From contig CAWIGB010000030.1 of the NCBI GenBank assembly GCA_963835375.1, positions 1 to 64,000 of the forward strand: DNA of 64,000 bases, in the 5' to 3' direction. This document shows positions 43,437 through 53,231 of this stretch, piece by piece. Within the stretch, counting starts at the first letter, position 1, and every line of letters starts with the position of its first letter. The notes under the pieces were generated by a model. The model saw only the letters and a list, made by a program, of their open reading frames with translations, had not been told where the DNA came from and ran no database searches. The stretch is from Salinisphaera sp963835375. Lineage in GTDB: Bacteria; Pseudomonadota; Gammaproteobacteria; Nevskiales; Salinisphaeraceae. Position numbers and translations under genes: made by a program.

Positions 43437-44255
43437 ATGCGTATTCGGCAGTATCTCAAGCCGCGGACCGTATCGCGCGAGGTCGAATCGATCGTGGACC
43501 GGCTGCCGATGGGCAACATCGGCTCGCTGGGCTACGACCCGTGGGGGCTGAATCCCGATACCGCCAAGATCACGTTCATGGCGGTGCGCTGGCTGTATGA
43601 GAACTACTTCCGGGTCCAGGCACATGGCCTGGAGAATGTGGCCGCCAGCGGTCGTCTTCTGATCGTCGGCAACCACAGCGGGCAGCTGCCCATGGACGGG
43701 GTGCTGGTGTCCTTTGCCGTCGCCAACAAGGGCGAGGGCGCGCGCCTGCCACGATCGATGATCGAGCGCTGGTTCCCTTCGGTGCCGTTTCTCGGCAACT
43801 GGATGAACTCGGTCGGCGGCGTCATCGGCGACCCGAAGAACTGCGCCAAGATGCTCGAGCGGGAGGAGGCGATCGCGGTCTTCCCCGAGGGGGTGCGCGG
43901 TTCGGGCAAGCCGTATCGGCTGCGCTACCAGCTGCAGCGCTTCGGCCACGGTTTCATGCATCTGGCGATGGAGCACAACACGCCGATCGTGCCGGTCGGG
44001 GTGGTGGGTTGCGAGGAGACCATGCCCTCGCTGGTCAACATTCGGCCGCTGGCGAAGATGCTGGGCATGCCGTATTTCCCGCTCTCGCCACTGGTGCCGC
44101 TCCCGGCCCGGGTGATCCTGAATTTCGGCAAGCCGATGCATTTCCCCAATGACGCCACGAGCGAGCGCGATGTGGAATGGCGGGTCGAGGAGGTCAAGGA
44201 CGCGATCCGCGACCTGATCGACACCGGAATCGCCCAGCGCAAGAGTATTTTCTAG
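43437..44255 (+). CDS. 1-acyl-glycerol-3-phosphate acyltransferase-like protein (PlsC family)
   Basis: Membrane-associated acyltransferase of 272 residues. The catalytic HX4D motif is in GNHSGQLPMDG (residues about 78-88), and the substrate motif is FPEGVRGSGKPYRL (about 150-163), with VPVGVVGCEE as the fourth block. There is a good GAGGAG ribosome-binding site before the ATG at 43437. It is the first gene of a same-direction cluster with an SDR protein, mlaA, a kinase and plsB, with spacings of 3-35 bases. A role in phospholipid synthesis or remodelling is inferred. Confidence 0.85.
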   Translation: MRIRQYLKPRTVSREVESIVDRLPMGNIGSLGYDPWGLNPDTAKITFMAVRWLYENYFRVQAHGLENVAASGRLLIVGNHSGQLPMDGVLVSFAVANKGEGARLPRSMIERWFPSVPFLGNWMNSVGGVIGDPKNCAKMLEREEAIAVFPEGVRGSGKPYRLRYQLQRFGHGFMHLAMEHNTPIVPVGVVGCEETMPSLVNIRPLAKMLGMPYFPLSPLVPLPARVILNFGKPMHFPNDATSERDVEWRVEEVKDAIRDLIDTGIAQRKSIF

Positions 44256-44258
44256 GCC

Positions 44259-45326
44259 ATGAGCGAAAGCGACGACAGGAAAAACGACAAGTCTTCCGCT
44301 GCCTCTGCCGGCAAAGGGGGACGCAAGACACCGGCGCGCCGCGGGGCAGTGGGCGCACCAAAGCCCCGGACCTCGAATGTCGGGATGGGCCACGGCCATC
44401 GCGGCAAGATCATGGTCACTGGCGCGGCGGGGGGGCTGGCCCAGCACGTGATCGCCGATCTGACCGAGCACGGCTACGAGGTGGTTGGCGTCGAGTTCCG
44501 TGGCGTACAGGATGAATATCCGGATACGGTCGACTACGTGGTCGACTTCAATCAGCGCCCGTTCGAGGACGTGTTCCGCGAGCATGATTTCGTCGGCATC
44601 GCGCATCTGGGCCGTATCCGGTTCACCCAGTCGACCCGCGGCCGGCGCTACTCGGCCAACGTGGTCGGCACCTCGCGTCTGCTGCGGCTGGCGCGCAAGT
44701 ACGGTGTGGAGAAGGTGCTGGCCTTGTCGACCTTTCATGTCTACGGTGCGGACGCCCGCAATCCGAGCCTGATCGACGAGGAATATCCGATGCGGGCGGC
44801 CAATCTCATGCCCGAGATCGTGGACGCCGTCGAGCTCGAGAACCTGTTCAATATCCATCTCTACAAGCACCCGGAACTCAATATCGTGGTGCTGCGCCCT
44901 TGCAACATCGCCGGGCCGGGCATCAAGAACGAGATCAGCCGCATGCTGGCCCAGCCGGTGGCGCCGTGCCTGTTCGGATTCTCGCCGTTGATGCAGTTCA
45001 TTCATGTCGCCGACATGTCGGCCGCCGTGGTCGCGGCGTTCGAGCAGAACCATCCGGGCGTATATAATGTGGCACCGGACGATTACGTGACCTATCAGGA
45101 TGCCCTCCAGCTGGCGGGATGTCGCCGTCTGTTCCTGCCATCGATTCCTCCGGCACTGGCTCGACGGGCGGTTCGCACGCTCGGTCGACTGGCGCCGCCC
45201 GAATACCTGATCGATTTCTTCAAGTATTCGGTGATCATCGACGGTGGCCTGTTCTCACGTACTTATGATTTCACACCGCAGTATTCGCTATCGGAGTTGT
45301 TTGCCCACTATCGCGCCTTGAAATAG
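44259..45326 (+). CDS. Extended SDR (NAD-dependent epimerase/dehydratase-like), atypical catalytic site
   Basis: Protein of 355 residues. A 45-residue basic, disordered N-terminal tail precedes the Rossmann motif MVTGAAGGLAQHVI. The strand LALSTFHVYG supplies the usual Ser/Thr, and VVLRPCNIAGPG and FIHVADMSAAVV follow. The expected Tyr-x-x-x-Lys is replaced (MPEIVDAVELENL), so normal SDR redox chemistry looks doubtful. The start is 3 bases after the acyltransferase stop, implying co-translation. Its job may be binding or regulation in lipid metabolism; this is inference. Confidence 0.75.
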   Translation: MSESDDRKNDKSSAASAGKGGRKTPARRGAVGAPKPRTSNVGMGHGHRGKIMVTGAAGGLAQHVIADLTEHGYEVVGVEFRGVQDEYPDTVDYVVDFNQRPFEDVFREHDFVGIAHLGRIRFTQSTRGRRYSANVVGTSRLLRLARKYGVEKVLALSTFHVYGADARNPSLIDEEYPMRAANLMPEIVDAVELENLFNIHLYKHPELNIVVLRPCNIAGPGIKNEISRMLAQPVAPCLFGFSPLMQFIHVADMSAAVVAAFEQNHPGVYNVAPDDYVTYQDALQLAGCRRLFLPSIPPALARRAVRTLGRLAPPEYLIDFFKYSVIIDGGLFSRTYDFTPQYSLSELFAHYRALK

Positions 45327-45361
45327 CGCTGGGCGGCGCCCGTTCCGAGGTTGAGAACTTC

Positions 45362-46153
45362 ATGCTTACTACGTCGCGTTTCCATTTCGCCTTGGTCAGT
45401 CTTATATCCGTGCTGATCCTGGCGGGTTGTGTCCACAGCCCGCCCTCGGATCCCTGGGATCCGCTGGAGCCGGTCAATCGGTTCAACTACAAGCTCAATG
45501 ACAAGGCCGATCAATACGCGGTGCGCCCGGCGGCCAAGGTCTATAACACGGTGGTGCCCAATCGGGTCCAGGCCAGTGTGAGCAATTTCTTCGACAACGC
45601 CAGTCAGCCGGTGACCATGGTCAACAGCCTGCTTCAATTGAAGTGGGGCAAGTTCAATCAGTCGCTCGGCCGTTTCATGATCAACACCTCGGTCGGTTTC
45701 GGCGGGCTGTTCGATGTGGCCAGCAAACTCCATGTGCCGCATCCGGACGAGGATTTCGGGCAGACGCTCGGTTACTGGGGCCTGGGCCCGGGCATGTACA
45801 TCTATCTGCCGCTGCTCGGACCCTCCGACGGGCGTGATCTGTTCGGCAAGGTGGGGGATCAGTTCACCAACCCGATCAACTACATCGACCAGTTCGATGC
45901 GATCAACAACGACTACCCCTGGGTGCCGTATGCGCTGCGGGCGGTCGAGGGCCTGAACCTGCGGGCCAGCCTGCTCGGCTTCGACTCGACGCTCAAGCAG
46001 CAGTTCGACCCGTACGCCTTCGTGCGCAGCTACTATCTGGAGAATCGTCAGAAGGCGGTGTACGACGGCAACGTGCCGGCGAATTTGACGCGGTCCGACG
46101 ACGGCTCCAACGACTTCCCGGCCGCCGCGCCCGATCAGGGCAGCAGCGACTAG
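45362..46153 (+). CDS. mlaA: Outer-membrane lipid asymmetry lipoprotein MlaA (VacJ)
   Basis: Lipoprotein removing phospholipids from the outer leaflet of the outer membrane and passing them to MlaC. The 263-residue product has a signal with lipobox LAGC (Cys23), then DPWDPLEPVNRFNYKLND, VPNRVQASVSNFFDN, GRFMINTSVGFGGLFDVA, GYWGLGPGMYIYLPLLGPS and YYLENRQKAVYDG, all MlaA landmarks. A GAGG lies upstream of the ATG. mlaBCDEF is not in the window. Confidence 0.95.
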   Translation: MLTTSRFHFALVSLISVLILAGCVHSPPSDPWDPLEPVNRFNYKLNDKADQYAVRPAAKVYNTVVPNRVQASVSNFFDNASQPVTMVNSLLQLKWGKFNQSLGRFMINTSVGFGGLFDVASKLHVPHPDEDFGQTLGYWGLGPGMYIYLPLLGPSDGRDLFGKVGDQFTNPINYIDQFDAINNDYPWVPYALRAVEGLNLRASLLGFDSTLKQQFDPYAFVRSYYLENRQKAVYDGNVPANLTRSDDGSNDFPAAAPDQGSSD

Positions 46154-46160
46154 TCGAGCC

Positions 46161-46856
46161 GTGTCTGCCGATACGGATATGGAAGCGCTCATGGACATGA
46201 CGCGCGATCAGCTGCATGCGGCGGCCACTCGCTACTACAAGAAGCGCGGCCCGACCGAGCCGGACGTCGCCCTGATCGAATACGGCGCCGCGCGTGCCGT
46301 ATTCAAGGATTACGGGCGCGCACCGGGCTGGTTCAACCGGTTGATCGCGCCGGTGCTGCTCTGGCGCGAGGCGACCGCGCTCGCCGCGCTGGATGATCTG
46401 GCCGGCGTGCCGCGGCTGTATCGTCGGGTGGATGCGCGTGGTCTGCTCATCGAGCATTGTCCGGCGACCGCCTGGCCCCAGGCGCGCGCGGGCGATATCG
46501 CCTACCAACGGCTCGACGCACTGGTGACGGCCATGCACGAACGGGGCGTGGCGCATGGTGATCTGCGTGGCGGCGGCAATATTCTGGTCGACGACCAGCA
46601 TCGGCCTTATCTGGTCGATTTTGTCTCGCGCATCCGGCGCGGCAGGCCCTGGAATCTGCCCTGGAACTGGATCTTCGGCCAGTTGGCGGCAGCCGATCGC
46701 AGCGCGCTGGCCAAACTGCGGGTCCGTCATGCCCGGCATCTGGCGACCGCGGACGACTATGAACGGCATCGGCCCACCACCGGGTTCGCCCGCTTTGCAC
46801 GAAGCGTAGGCCAGCGTATTCGTCGCGGCGTGCGTTTCTTCGGGGCTCGCAGCTGA
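46161..46856 (+). CDS. Small protein-kinase-fold protein (lipopolysaccharide-kinase-like)
   Basis: Protein of 231 residues with a minimal kinase fold: FKDYGRAPGWFNRLIAPVLL (ATP Lys) and LLIEHCPATAWP (hinge). The catalytic loop is MHERGVAHGDLRGGGNILVD (Asp and Asn) and the metal motif YLVDFVSRI (about 152-160). This resembles RIO/Kdo-kinase-type proteins that phosphorylate lipid or sugar heads. The start is a GTG at 46161 or an ATG at 46179. It lies 7 bases after mlaA and 5 before plsB. A phospholipid or lipid A substrate is inference. Confidence 0.7.
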   Translation: MSADTDMEALMDMTRDQLHAAATRYYKKRGPTEPDVALIEYGAARAVFKDYGRAPGWFNRLIAPVLLWREATALAALDDLAGVPRLYRRVDARGLLIEHCPATAWPQARAGDIAYQRLDALVTAMHERGVAHGDLRGGGNILVDDQHRPYLVDFVSRIRRGRPWNLPWNWIFGQLAAADRSALAKLRVRHARHLATADDYERHRPTTGFARFARSVGQRIRRGVRFFGARS

Positions 46857-46861
46857 ATCGC

Positions 46862-49355
46862 ATGCTCCGATTCGTTCTGCGTATCCTGCTCATCTTCATG
46901 CCGCTCGTGCGCTGGCCGCTCCGTGCCTGGATACGCACGCATGTCTCGCCCTCGGATCTCAACGAGCTGGCACTCGATTTCGACAAGCCGGTCTGCTACG
47001 TGCTGCCGGTCGGCCAGCCTGCTCGACTGGCTCGCACTGGAGGCGGTGTGCGATGCCCACGACATGCCGCGACCGTATCTGGCCGGCAGCCGGCCGCCGA
47101 CGGCCAAGCGCGCGATGGTGCTCGCGGTCCCGGTCGGGCGTTCGCGTCAGCGCTCCGAACTGCAGCGCATCGTCACGCGGGGGCTGCACGATCATTCGTT
47201 CGACGTGCAACTGGTGCCGGTGTCGGTGTTCTGGGGCCGCAACCCGGTGCAGGAAACCTCGATCTTCCGGATTCTCTTTGCCGACTCCGAGCGCTCAAGT
47301 CGGCTGCGCAAGATCCTGATCGTGGCCGCCAACGGCCGAAACACCCTGGTCCACTTCGGCCAGCCGCTCGACTATCGCAACGTGGTCGACGAGTCGGCCA
47401 CGCCCGGCGTGCTGGTACGCAAGCTGGTGCGGGTGCTGCGTGTGCATTTCCGGCGCCAGCGCGCGGCCACCCTCGGCCCGGGCGTCTCGCGCCGGGCTCA
47501 GCTCATCGACGCCTTGATGGCCGATCCGAAGGTCGTTACCGAGGTCACGGAAACCGCGCGCCGCGAGCGCAAGAACGTCGCCGCGATTCGGGTGCGGGCG
47601 CGTGAGTATGCCGACGAGATAGCGGCCGACTACTCGAACATCGCCATCGGTTTCATGCTGCGTGTGCTCACCTGGTTGTGGCACCGCATCTACGACGGTA
47701 TCGACGTCAAGCACCTGCCGCGTCTGCGCGAGACCGCGCATGACAATCGCGAGGTGATCTATCTGCCGAGCCATCGCTCGCACATGGATTATCTGCTGCT
47801 GTCCTATATCCTCTATCAGGAAGGTCTGGCGCTGCCGCAGATCGCGGCCGGCGTGAACCTGAATTTCTGGCCGGTGGGCGGCTTGCTGCGTCGCTGCGGC
47901 GCGTTCTACCTGCGCCGCAGCTTCAGGGGCGACCGACTCTATGCGGCGGTCTTCCGGGCCTATGTCGAAACCCTGGTCGCCCGCGGCCAGCCGATGAAGT
48001 TCTATCCGGAGGGCGGCCGCAGCCGTACCGGCCGTCTGCTCACGCCCAAGACCGGCATGCTGCAGATGACCGTGGCCAGCGCGCTGGCCACGAGCGGCAA
48101 GGCGCGCGTGTCGGTCGTGCCGGTCTATATCGGCTACGACCGGGTGATGGAGGTCAAGGGCTACTTCGACGAACTGCGCGGCACGCGCGTCAAGAAGGGC
48201 GAAACCATGGGCGACCTGGTGCGCGGCTCGACGCGCGTGCTCAATCGCAAGTATGGCCGTGTCTTCGTGTCTTTCGGGGCGCCGATCGAGCTGCAGGGCT
48301 TCGCCGATACCCATGTGCCGGACTGGCGCGAACGCATGGCGGAACTCGGCGTCGATTCACGCGCCAAATGGCTGCAGGAATTCACCGCTGATCTGGCCGA
48401 TGCCGTGATGCGTGGCATCAACGCCACCGCAACGCTCAATGCGACAGGGCTGGCCTGTCTCATCCTGCTGGGTGCGCCGCAGAAATCGGTGGCCGAGGAC
48501 GAGATGATCCACAGCATGGCGCTGCTGGCGCGATTAGCGCATGCCTGTCCGTACTCGACCGACGCCAGCGCGCCCGAACCGGACGGCGAGGCGCTGCTGG
48601 CCGAGGCCGAGCCCCTGATGCGGCTGATCCGCGCGCCGCATGCCTGGGGCGATATTCTGACCGTGGATTCACGCCAGGCCGTGCTGCTGACCTATACCCG
48701 CAACAACGTCATGCATCTGTTCGCGCTGCCGTCGCTGATCGCGAACTTCTTCGCCCACTTCGAGCAGCGCAACGAAAAGGCACTGCTCGACGACGCGGTC
48801 GAGCTCTATCCGTTGCTGGCCTCCGAGCTGTTCCTGCGCTGGCACGCCGACGAATGCCGCGCCGCACTGGTCGACGCCGTCGCAGGCATGATCGAGTGTG
48901 GTCTGTTGTTGCGTACCGAAAAAGGCGCGCTGCGTCGGCCGGTGGCCGGCAGCCAGCCCTTCGCCGCCTTGATGAGCCTGGCGCGCATCATGCGCGAATC
49001 GCTGGAACGCTATGCCATGACCGCCATGCTGCTCAGCCATAACCTGGAGGTGGGTGTGGTCGAGCGCGGTCGCTTCGAGCGTCAGTGCCAGCTCATGGCC
49101 GAGCGCATGGCGCTGCTGACCGGCCGCAACAGCCCGGAATTCTTCGATGCGCGATTGTTTCGTAACCATCTGCAGACGCTGGTCAAGGCCGGCCTGCTGC
49201 GCCAGGAAGGCAACAAGCTGCATATCGACGAATCGCTGCGTCATCTGGCCGAGCATGCACTGCGCCTGCTCGGCTCCGACATCCGCCAGACCATCGCCCA
49301 CCTGACTTCCATGCCCCAGCTCGAGGACGCCACGCCGGGGCAGACGCTGGGCTGA
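46862..49355 (+). pseudogene. plsB: Glycerol-3-phosphate acyltransferase PlsB, frameshifted
   Basis: Inner-membrane enzyme making the first phospholipid precursor, lysophosphatidate. From the ATG at 46862 it reads MLRFVLRILLIFMPLVRWPL then LALDFDKPVCYVLPV. One extra G at about 47010-47016 (GTCGGCCAGC for GTCGCCAGC) breaks the frame, which resumes SLLDWLALEAVCDAHDMPRP. The rest is complete: PSHRSHMDYLLLSY (HX4D), FYPEGGRSRTGRLL and VPVYIGYDRVMEV. The repaired length is about 830 residues, close to E. coli PlsB. The enzyme is probably essential, so a sequence error is far more likely than a pseudogene. Confidence 0.9.
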
Positions 49356-49598
49356 GATATGGGTGGGCGGCTTGGCATCGATATCGGCTCGACCGATGGG
49401 TCGGGCGGCAGGTCAGCGGCCAACGCCGAGGTTTGCATGGCAAGTCGGCATGGCCGTGGCACAGTTCGGCTGTTGGCCGACCGCGCTATGGGGTGTATCG
49501 GCGAGCGCCGCCCCGTTCGTTGCCGGGGCCACGCTGCTCGCGCCATTCGGTCTGGCCCGGGCGCGAAGCGCCTCGCCGTGCCGGCGGCACCCGGTCGA

Positions 49599-50590
49599 TC
49601 AATGCGCGCTACCGCGCCATAGATACAACGGCTCCGGCCCGTCGAAGCGCCCACCCGCGCCCAGCGCCGACAACCAGCCGGCGGCGGGTCGGCCTGACCG
49701 GCATCGGTGGTGGCTGCGGCACTCAGCGTGTGCGGCGCCTGTTGACCCTGGTAGTAGCGGATCACGCGGGCGCGGTTCACGCCCGCGGCCCGGCGCGCGG
49801 CGGCGAGCACGTCGTCCTGATGGCCGATGGCATCGACCAGGCCGAGTTGTCTGGCTTCGGGCGCGGCAAAGATACGGCCGTCGGTGATCATGTCGATCTT
49901 GGCCCGATTGAGGTTGGGCCGGTTGGCTTCCACCACCGAAACGAAACGGTGATACAGCCCGTCGACGACATGCTGCACGATCGCCTGTTCCCCGGGCTTC
50001 GGTGAGCGCAGCGGCGACATGATGTCCTTGTGCGGCCCGGAGGTCACGCTGGTGTCGGCCAGTCCGATCTTGTGCATCAGTCCGGCGGCGTTGACATCGA
50101 CGATGATCACGCCGATCGAGCCCGTGATGGTGGTGGGCTCGGCAATGACGCGATCCGCGCTCATGGCGACGTAATAGCCGCCGGAGGCAGCCACGCCGCC
50201 GAGGCTGGCGATCACCGGCACGCCGGTCTTGGCTTCGTAGCGCTTGATGCGATGATAGATCTCGTCGCTGGCGGCGACCGTGCCGCCGGGGCTGTCGATG
50301 CGCAGCACCACGGCCTTGATGCGCTCGTCGCCCTGCGCCTTGTCCAGCGCACGGGTGATCGTGGTCAGCATGGATGAGCTGTGGGCAAGGCCGAAGGCAT
50401 GGCTGGACGGGTGCGCCGAAATGAAGCCATCGACATCGAGCCAGAGAATCTTGGCGTGGCCGTGGCCGCTGATGCGGGCCTCGTGCAACGCAGGGTCGGA
50501 TGCACTGCCGAACGGGCCGTTGATGGTGATGCATCCGGTCAGCGCGATACAGGTCAACAGGCCGGCGGCGAGACGGCAGACGCCGCCCAT
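49599..50590 (-). CDS. sppA: Signal peptide peptidase SppA (S49), probable frameshift near the C-terminus
   Basis: Membrane serine protease degrading cleaved signal peptides. It has an N-terminal hydrophobic segment with a Cys (LLTCIALTGCITING), VLRIDSPGGTVAASDEIYH, and the catalytic Ser in GGVAASGGYYVAMSADRVIA with TTITGSIGVI. The Lys of the dyad lies further on (DIMSPLRSPKPGE, then DGRIFAAPEARQLGLVDAIG). The as-read frame runs on to 49241, antisense into plsB. One missing base near 49676-49688 would instead give GWLSALGAGGRF...EPLYLWRGSAH, ending at 49599 (330 residues), like family C-termini. I annotate the latter end. Confidence 0.85.
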
Positions 50591-51105
50591 CAGTGGATCT
50601 CGCTCTGCCAGGTTTCGATTGCCGCGATGATATGTTCGCAGGCCTGGGTCAGACAGTGGTGGGCGTCCTTGCGCTCGTCGTCGTCCAGATGCGACCAGGC
50701 CATGGCGATGTAGCGCACCCCGGGATCGAGTACCGTCTGTTCATTGACCTGACCATAGGCGGTCTCGAGCGCGGCCAAGCACTGGCCGATAGCATCGGGT
50801 GGGAGTTCGGCTTCCTGGAAAACCATGACGCAGGCAGCGGTCGCCGCTCTGTCGATCAGATCCGCCTTGTCGGTGGCGACTTCGGGATAGTGCTCGCGAT
50901 ACAGGTCAGCCAGTCGGGTCACCATGTCGACCAGCGCCAGCATGGCTGGCATGTCGTCGAACAGATACTTGTGCCCGCGCTTGGCGGCTGTTTCGGCCGC
51001 GGCCTGCAGCGCCGGCCCCACCACCCGGTGATAGGTTGCCGGGTCCAGGGCGTCCGGATGGACGGACTCGGGGTTCAGCGGCGTGTCGTTATCATTGCTG
51101 CTCAT
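50590..51105 (-). CDS. Hypothetical protein, helical, coupled to sppA
   Basis: Protein of 171 residues that I do not recognise. It is mainly helical, with two Cys, no signal peptide and no membrane helix. Its stop overlaps the sppA start (TGATG), so the two are translated together. It lies 50 bases downstream of phoQ on the same strand, although 51106-51154 shows no terminator. Confidence 0.7.
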   Translation of the reverse strand: MSSNDNDTPLNPESVHPDALDPATYHRVVGPALQAAAETAAKRGHKYLFDDMPAMLALVDMVTRLADLYREHYPEVATDKADLIDRAATAACVMVFQEAELPPDAIGQCLAALETAYGQVNEQTVLDPGVRYIAMAWSHLDDDERKDAHHCLTQACEHIIAAIETWQSEIH

Positions 51106-51154
51106 CGGATTACTCTGTCATGCCGTTCAAGATGAAGAAGGGGCGCTGGCCCAA

Positions 51155-52504
51155 TCAGCTTTCGGGAATGCGCACGAGCACGCGGCCACCGCCCAGCTCG
51201 CTTTCGGTCAACTCGATCTCGCCGTTGTAGGAATGCACGATCTCGGCGGCCACTGCCAGGCCGAGGCCCTGACCTTCCCGGGTGCTGTCCGCGCGTACGC
51301 CGCGCTCGAGCAGGCGCTGCGGCTGGGACTCGCCGAAACCGGGGCCATTGTCGTCGACCCAGAGCGAGAGCAGGCCCTTGTTGCTGCGGCGGGCGTCAAC
51401 GATCACGCGATCCTTGCCGTATTTGGCCGCGTTGTCCATCAGCGTGCCCAGTAACTCGGTCAGATCGCCCTCGTCGACCGGAACCCGAAGCGCCTGTGGG
51501 ATCCGGATGTCGAACCGGGTACCGGATTCGGCATAGACCTTGGTCAACGCGCGGCCGAGTCGCTCGGCGATGGGAGCGATCGCCAGCCGGCGCGCGAGGC
51601 TGCGCTTGCCCGCGGCCGCGGCTTTTTGCAGCTGGTAGTCAAGGATATCGTTCATGCGCGCCAACTGGGATCGAAGTGCGCTGCTTTGGTCGTCCGGCAG
51701 GGTCTTGTCTTCGGCGATGCCACGCAGAATGGCCATCGGCGTCTTCAGGCTGTGGGCGAGATCGCCGAGCGCGTTGCGATAGCGGGTCAGCCGCGCCTGA
51801 TCGTTGACCAGCATGGTGTTGAGGTTGTTGACCAGCGGCTGGATCTCGTCCGGGTACTGACCTTCAAGGCGACGGTCGTCGTCGGATTCCAGGTTGGCGA
51901 GATTACGTGCCAGGCGGCGCAGCGGCGCGAGGCCCCAGCGCAGGATCAGCAGTTCGACGATCAGCAGGATCAGCGCCGACACCGACAGCAGGGTCCAGAG
52001 CACGCCCTGGAAGCGCTGCATCTGCTTGACGAAGGTGGATGTGTTCTCCGCCACGACCAGGGTATAGCGATAGTCCTTGCCGGCTTCGGTCACCCACCGG
52101 AACCCGAACGACAGAGTCAGCAGCTGATTGCCATTGTCTCGTTTGATGCGTATTTCCTGCCACTGACCGACCGCGGGCAGAGCGGGCATATCGATACTGC
52201 CGAGCAGCGACGGCGAGTGCCAGATCATCTTTTTTTTCTTGTCGAGTACCATGGCATACAGCCCCGAGTCGGGCCGCGATAGATCGGACTCGGGCAGTAC
52301 ACGTGGCGCCAGGTTGAACTGGCCCTTGTCGGTGATGTCCGCGCTACCGAGCAGGGCATAGGACAGCCCCTGCAGGCGATCGTGTTCGGCTTGTTCGGCG
52401 CGCTCGCGCACCGCGGTCTGCAAGGCGACGCCGGTCAGACCGATGAAGGCCACCAACAGCACCGCGGTCGCGGCCAGCAGCCGCGCCCGCAGCGAATTCA
52501 TCAC
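51155..52504 (-). CDS. phoQ: Sensor histidine kinase PhoQ-like
   Basis: Two-component sensor of 449 residues. Two membrane helices (about 8-30 and 168-190) flank a periplasmic PhoQ-type sensor with FGFRWVTEAGKDYRYTLVVAE. A HAMP segment follows (LRWGLAPLRRLARNLANLE). The phosphoacceptor box is NALGDLAHSLKTPMAILRG (His at about 254). The ATPase has DNAAKYG, DDNGPGFGE and EGQGLGLAVA. It overlaps phoP by 4 bases. The acidic Mg-binding patch of enterobacterial PhoQ is not obvious here, so the stimulus is open. Confidence 0.88.
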   Translation of the reverse strand: MMNSLRARLLAATAVLLVAFIGLTGVALQTAVRERAEQAEHDRLQGLSYALLGSADITDKGQFNLAPRVLPESDLSRPDSGLYAMVLDKKKKMIWHSPSLLGSIDMPALPAVGQWQEIRIKRDNGNQLLTLSFGFRWVTEAGKDYRYTLVVAENTSTFVKQMQRFQGVLWTLLSVSALILLIVELLILRWGLAPLRRLARNLANLESDDDRRLEGQYPDEIQPLVNNLNTMLVNDQARLTRYRNALGDLAHSLKTPMAILRGIAEDKTLPDDQSSALRSQLARMNDILDYQLQKAAAAGKRSLARRLAIAPIAERLGRALTKVYAESGTRFDIRIPQALRVPVDEGDLTELLGTLMDNAAKYGKDRVIVDARRSNKGLLSLWVDDNGPGFGESQPQRLLERGVRADSTREGQGLGLAVAAEIVHSYNGEIELTESELGGGRVLVRIPES

Positions 52505-53208
52505 GGCGCGGCGCTATCGGCGGCGGGCCGCGGGCGGTCGTCGCGCGCCAGCCGGTAGCCGCGCCCGCGCAATGTCTCGATCGGCTTGCGCGTGCCATCC
52601 GGATCGAGCTTGGCACGCAGACGGCGTACGAACACCTCGATCACGTTCGAATCGCGCTCGGCGTTCTCTTCGTAGATGTGTTCGGTCAGCGCGGTCTTGG
52701 AGATCACCTCGCCGGCATGCAGCATCAGGTACTCCAGCACGCGATACTCGTAGGCGGTCAGATCGATCGATTGTTCGCCGACGAAGACTTCCTGGCGTGA
52801 CGTGTCGAGCACGATGTCGCCGGATTCCAGCCGCGGCTGGGCCCAGCCGCGCGACCGTCGCACCAGCGCCTGGATGCGAGCGGACAACTCTTCCGGCTGG
52901 AAGGGTTTCACGACATAGTCGTCGGCCCCGGCTTCGAGGCCTTCCACCTTGTCCTGCCAGCGGCTGCGCGCGGTCAGGATCAGGATCGGATAGTCCAGCC
53001 CCGCTTCGCGTACTTCGGAGATGATGTCCAGACCGGTCGGGCCCGGCAGGCCGAGATCGATGATCGCGATATCGATCGGATATTCCTTGGCGTAGAACAG
53101 TCCTTCCTCGCCTTCGCCCGTCTCGTCCACGGCAAAGCCTTCCGAGCGCAGACGCTCGCAGACCTGATTGCGCAGTTCGACATCGTCTTCGATCACCAGA
53201 GCTCGCAT
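52501..53208 (-). CDS. phoP: OmpR-family response regulator PhoP-like
   Basis: DNA-binding response regulator of 235 residues. The receiver has EDD at residues 7-9, the phospho-Asp in AIIDLGLPGPTGLDII (about 51), Thr in LTARSRWQDKVEG, and Lys in DDYVVKPFQP. The C-terminal winged helix has YEYRVLEYLMLHAGEVISK, DSNVIEVFVRRLRAKLDP and ETLRGRGYRLA, the PhoP signature. It forms one operon with the two small genes upstream and phoQ. Confidence 0.93.
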   Translation of the reverse strand: MRALVIEDDVELRNQVCERLRSEGFAVDETGEGEEGLFYAKEYPIDIAIIDLGLPGPTGLDIISEVREAGLDYPILILTARSRWQDKVEGLEAGADDYVVKPFQPEELSARIQALVRRSRGWAQPRLESGDIVLDTSRQEVFVGEQSIDLTAYEYRVLEYLMLHAGEVISKTALTEHIYEENAERDSNVIEVFVRRLRAKLDPDGTRKPIETLRGRGYRLARDDRPRPAADSAAP

Positions 53209-53231
53209 GCGTGAGTACCTTGCTGCCGGGA

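Noticed and set aside
49241..49598. Long C-terminal tail of SppA as read in the unbroken frame
   Set aside because: Low-complexity Arg/Ser/Pro sequence antisense to plsB; an alternative frame gives a family-like C-terminus.
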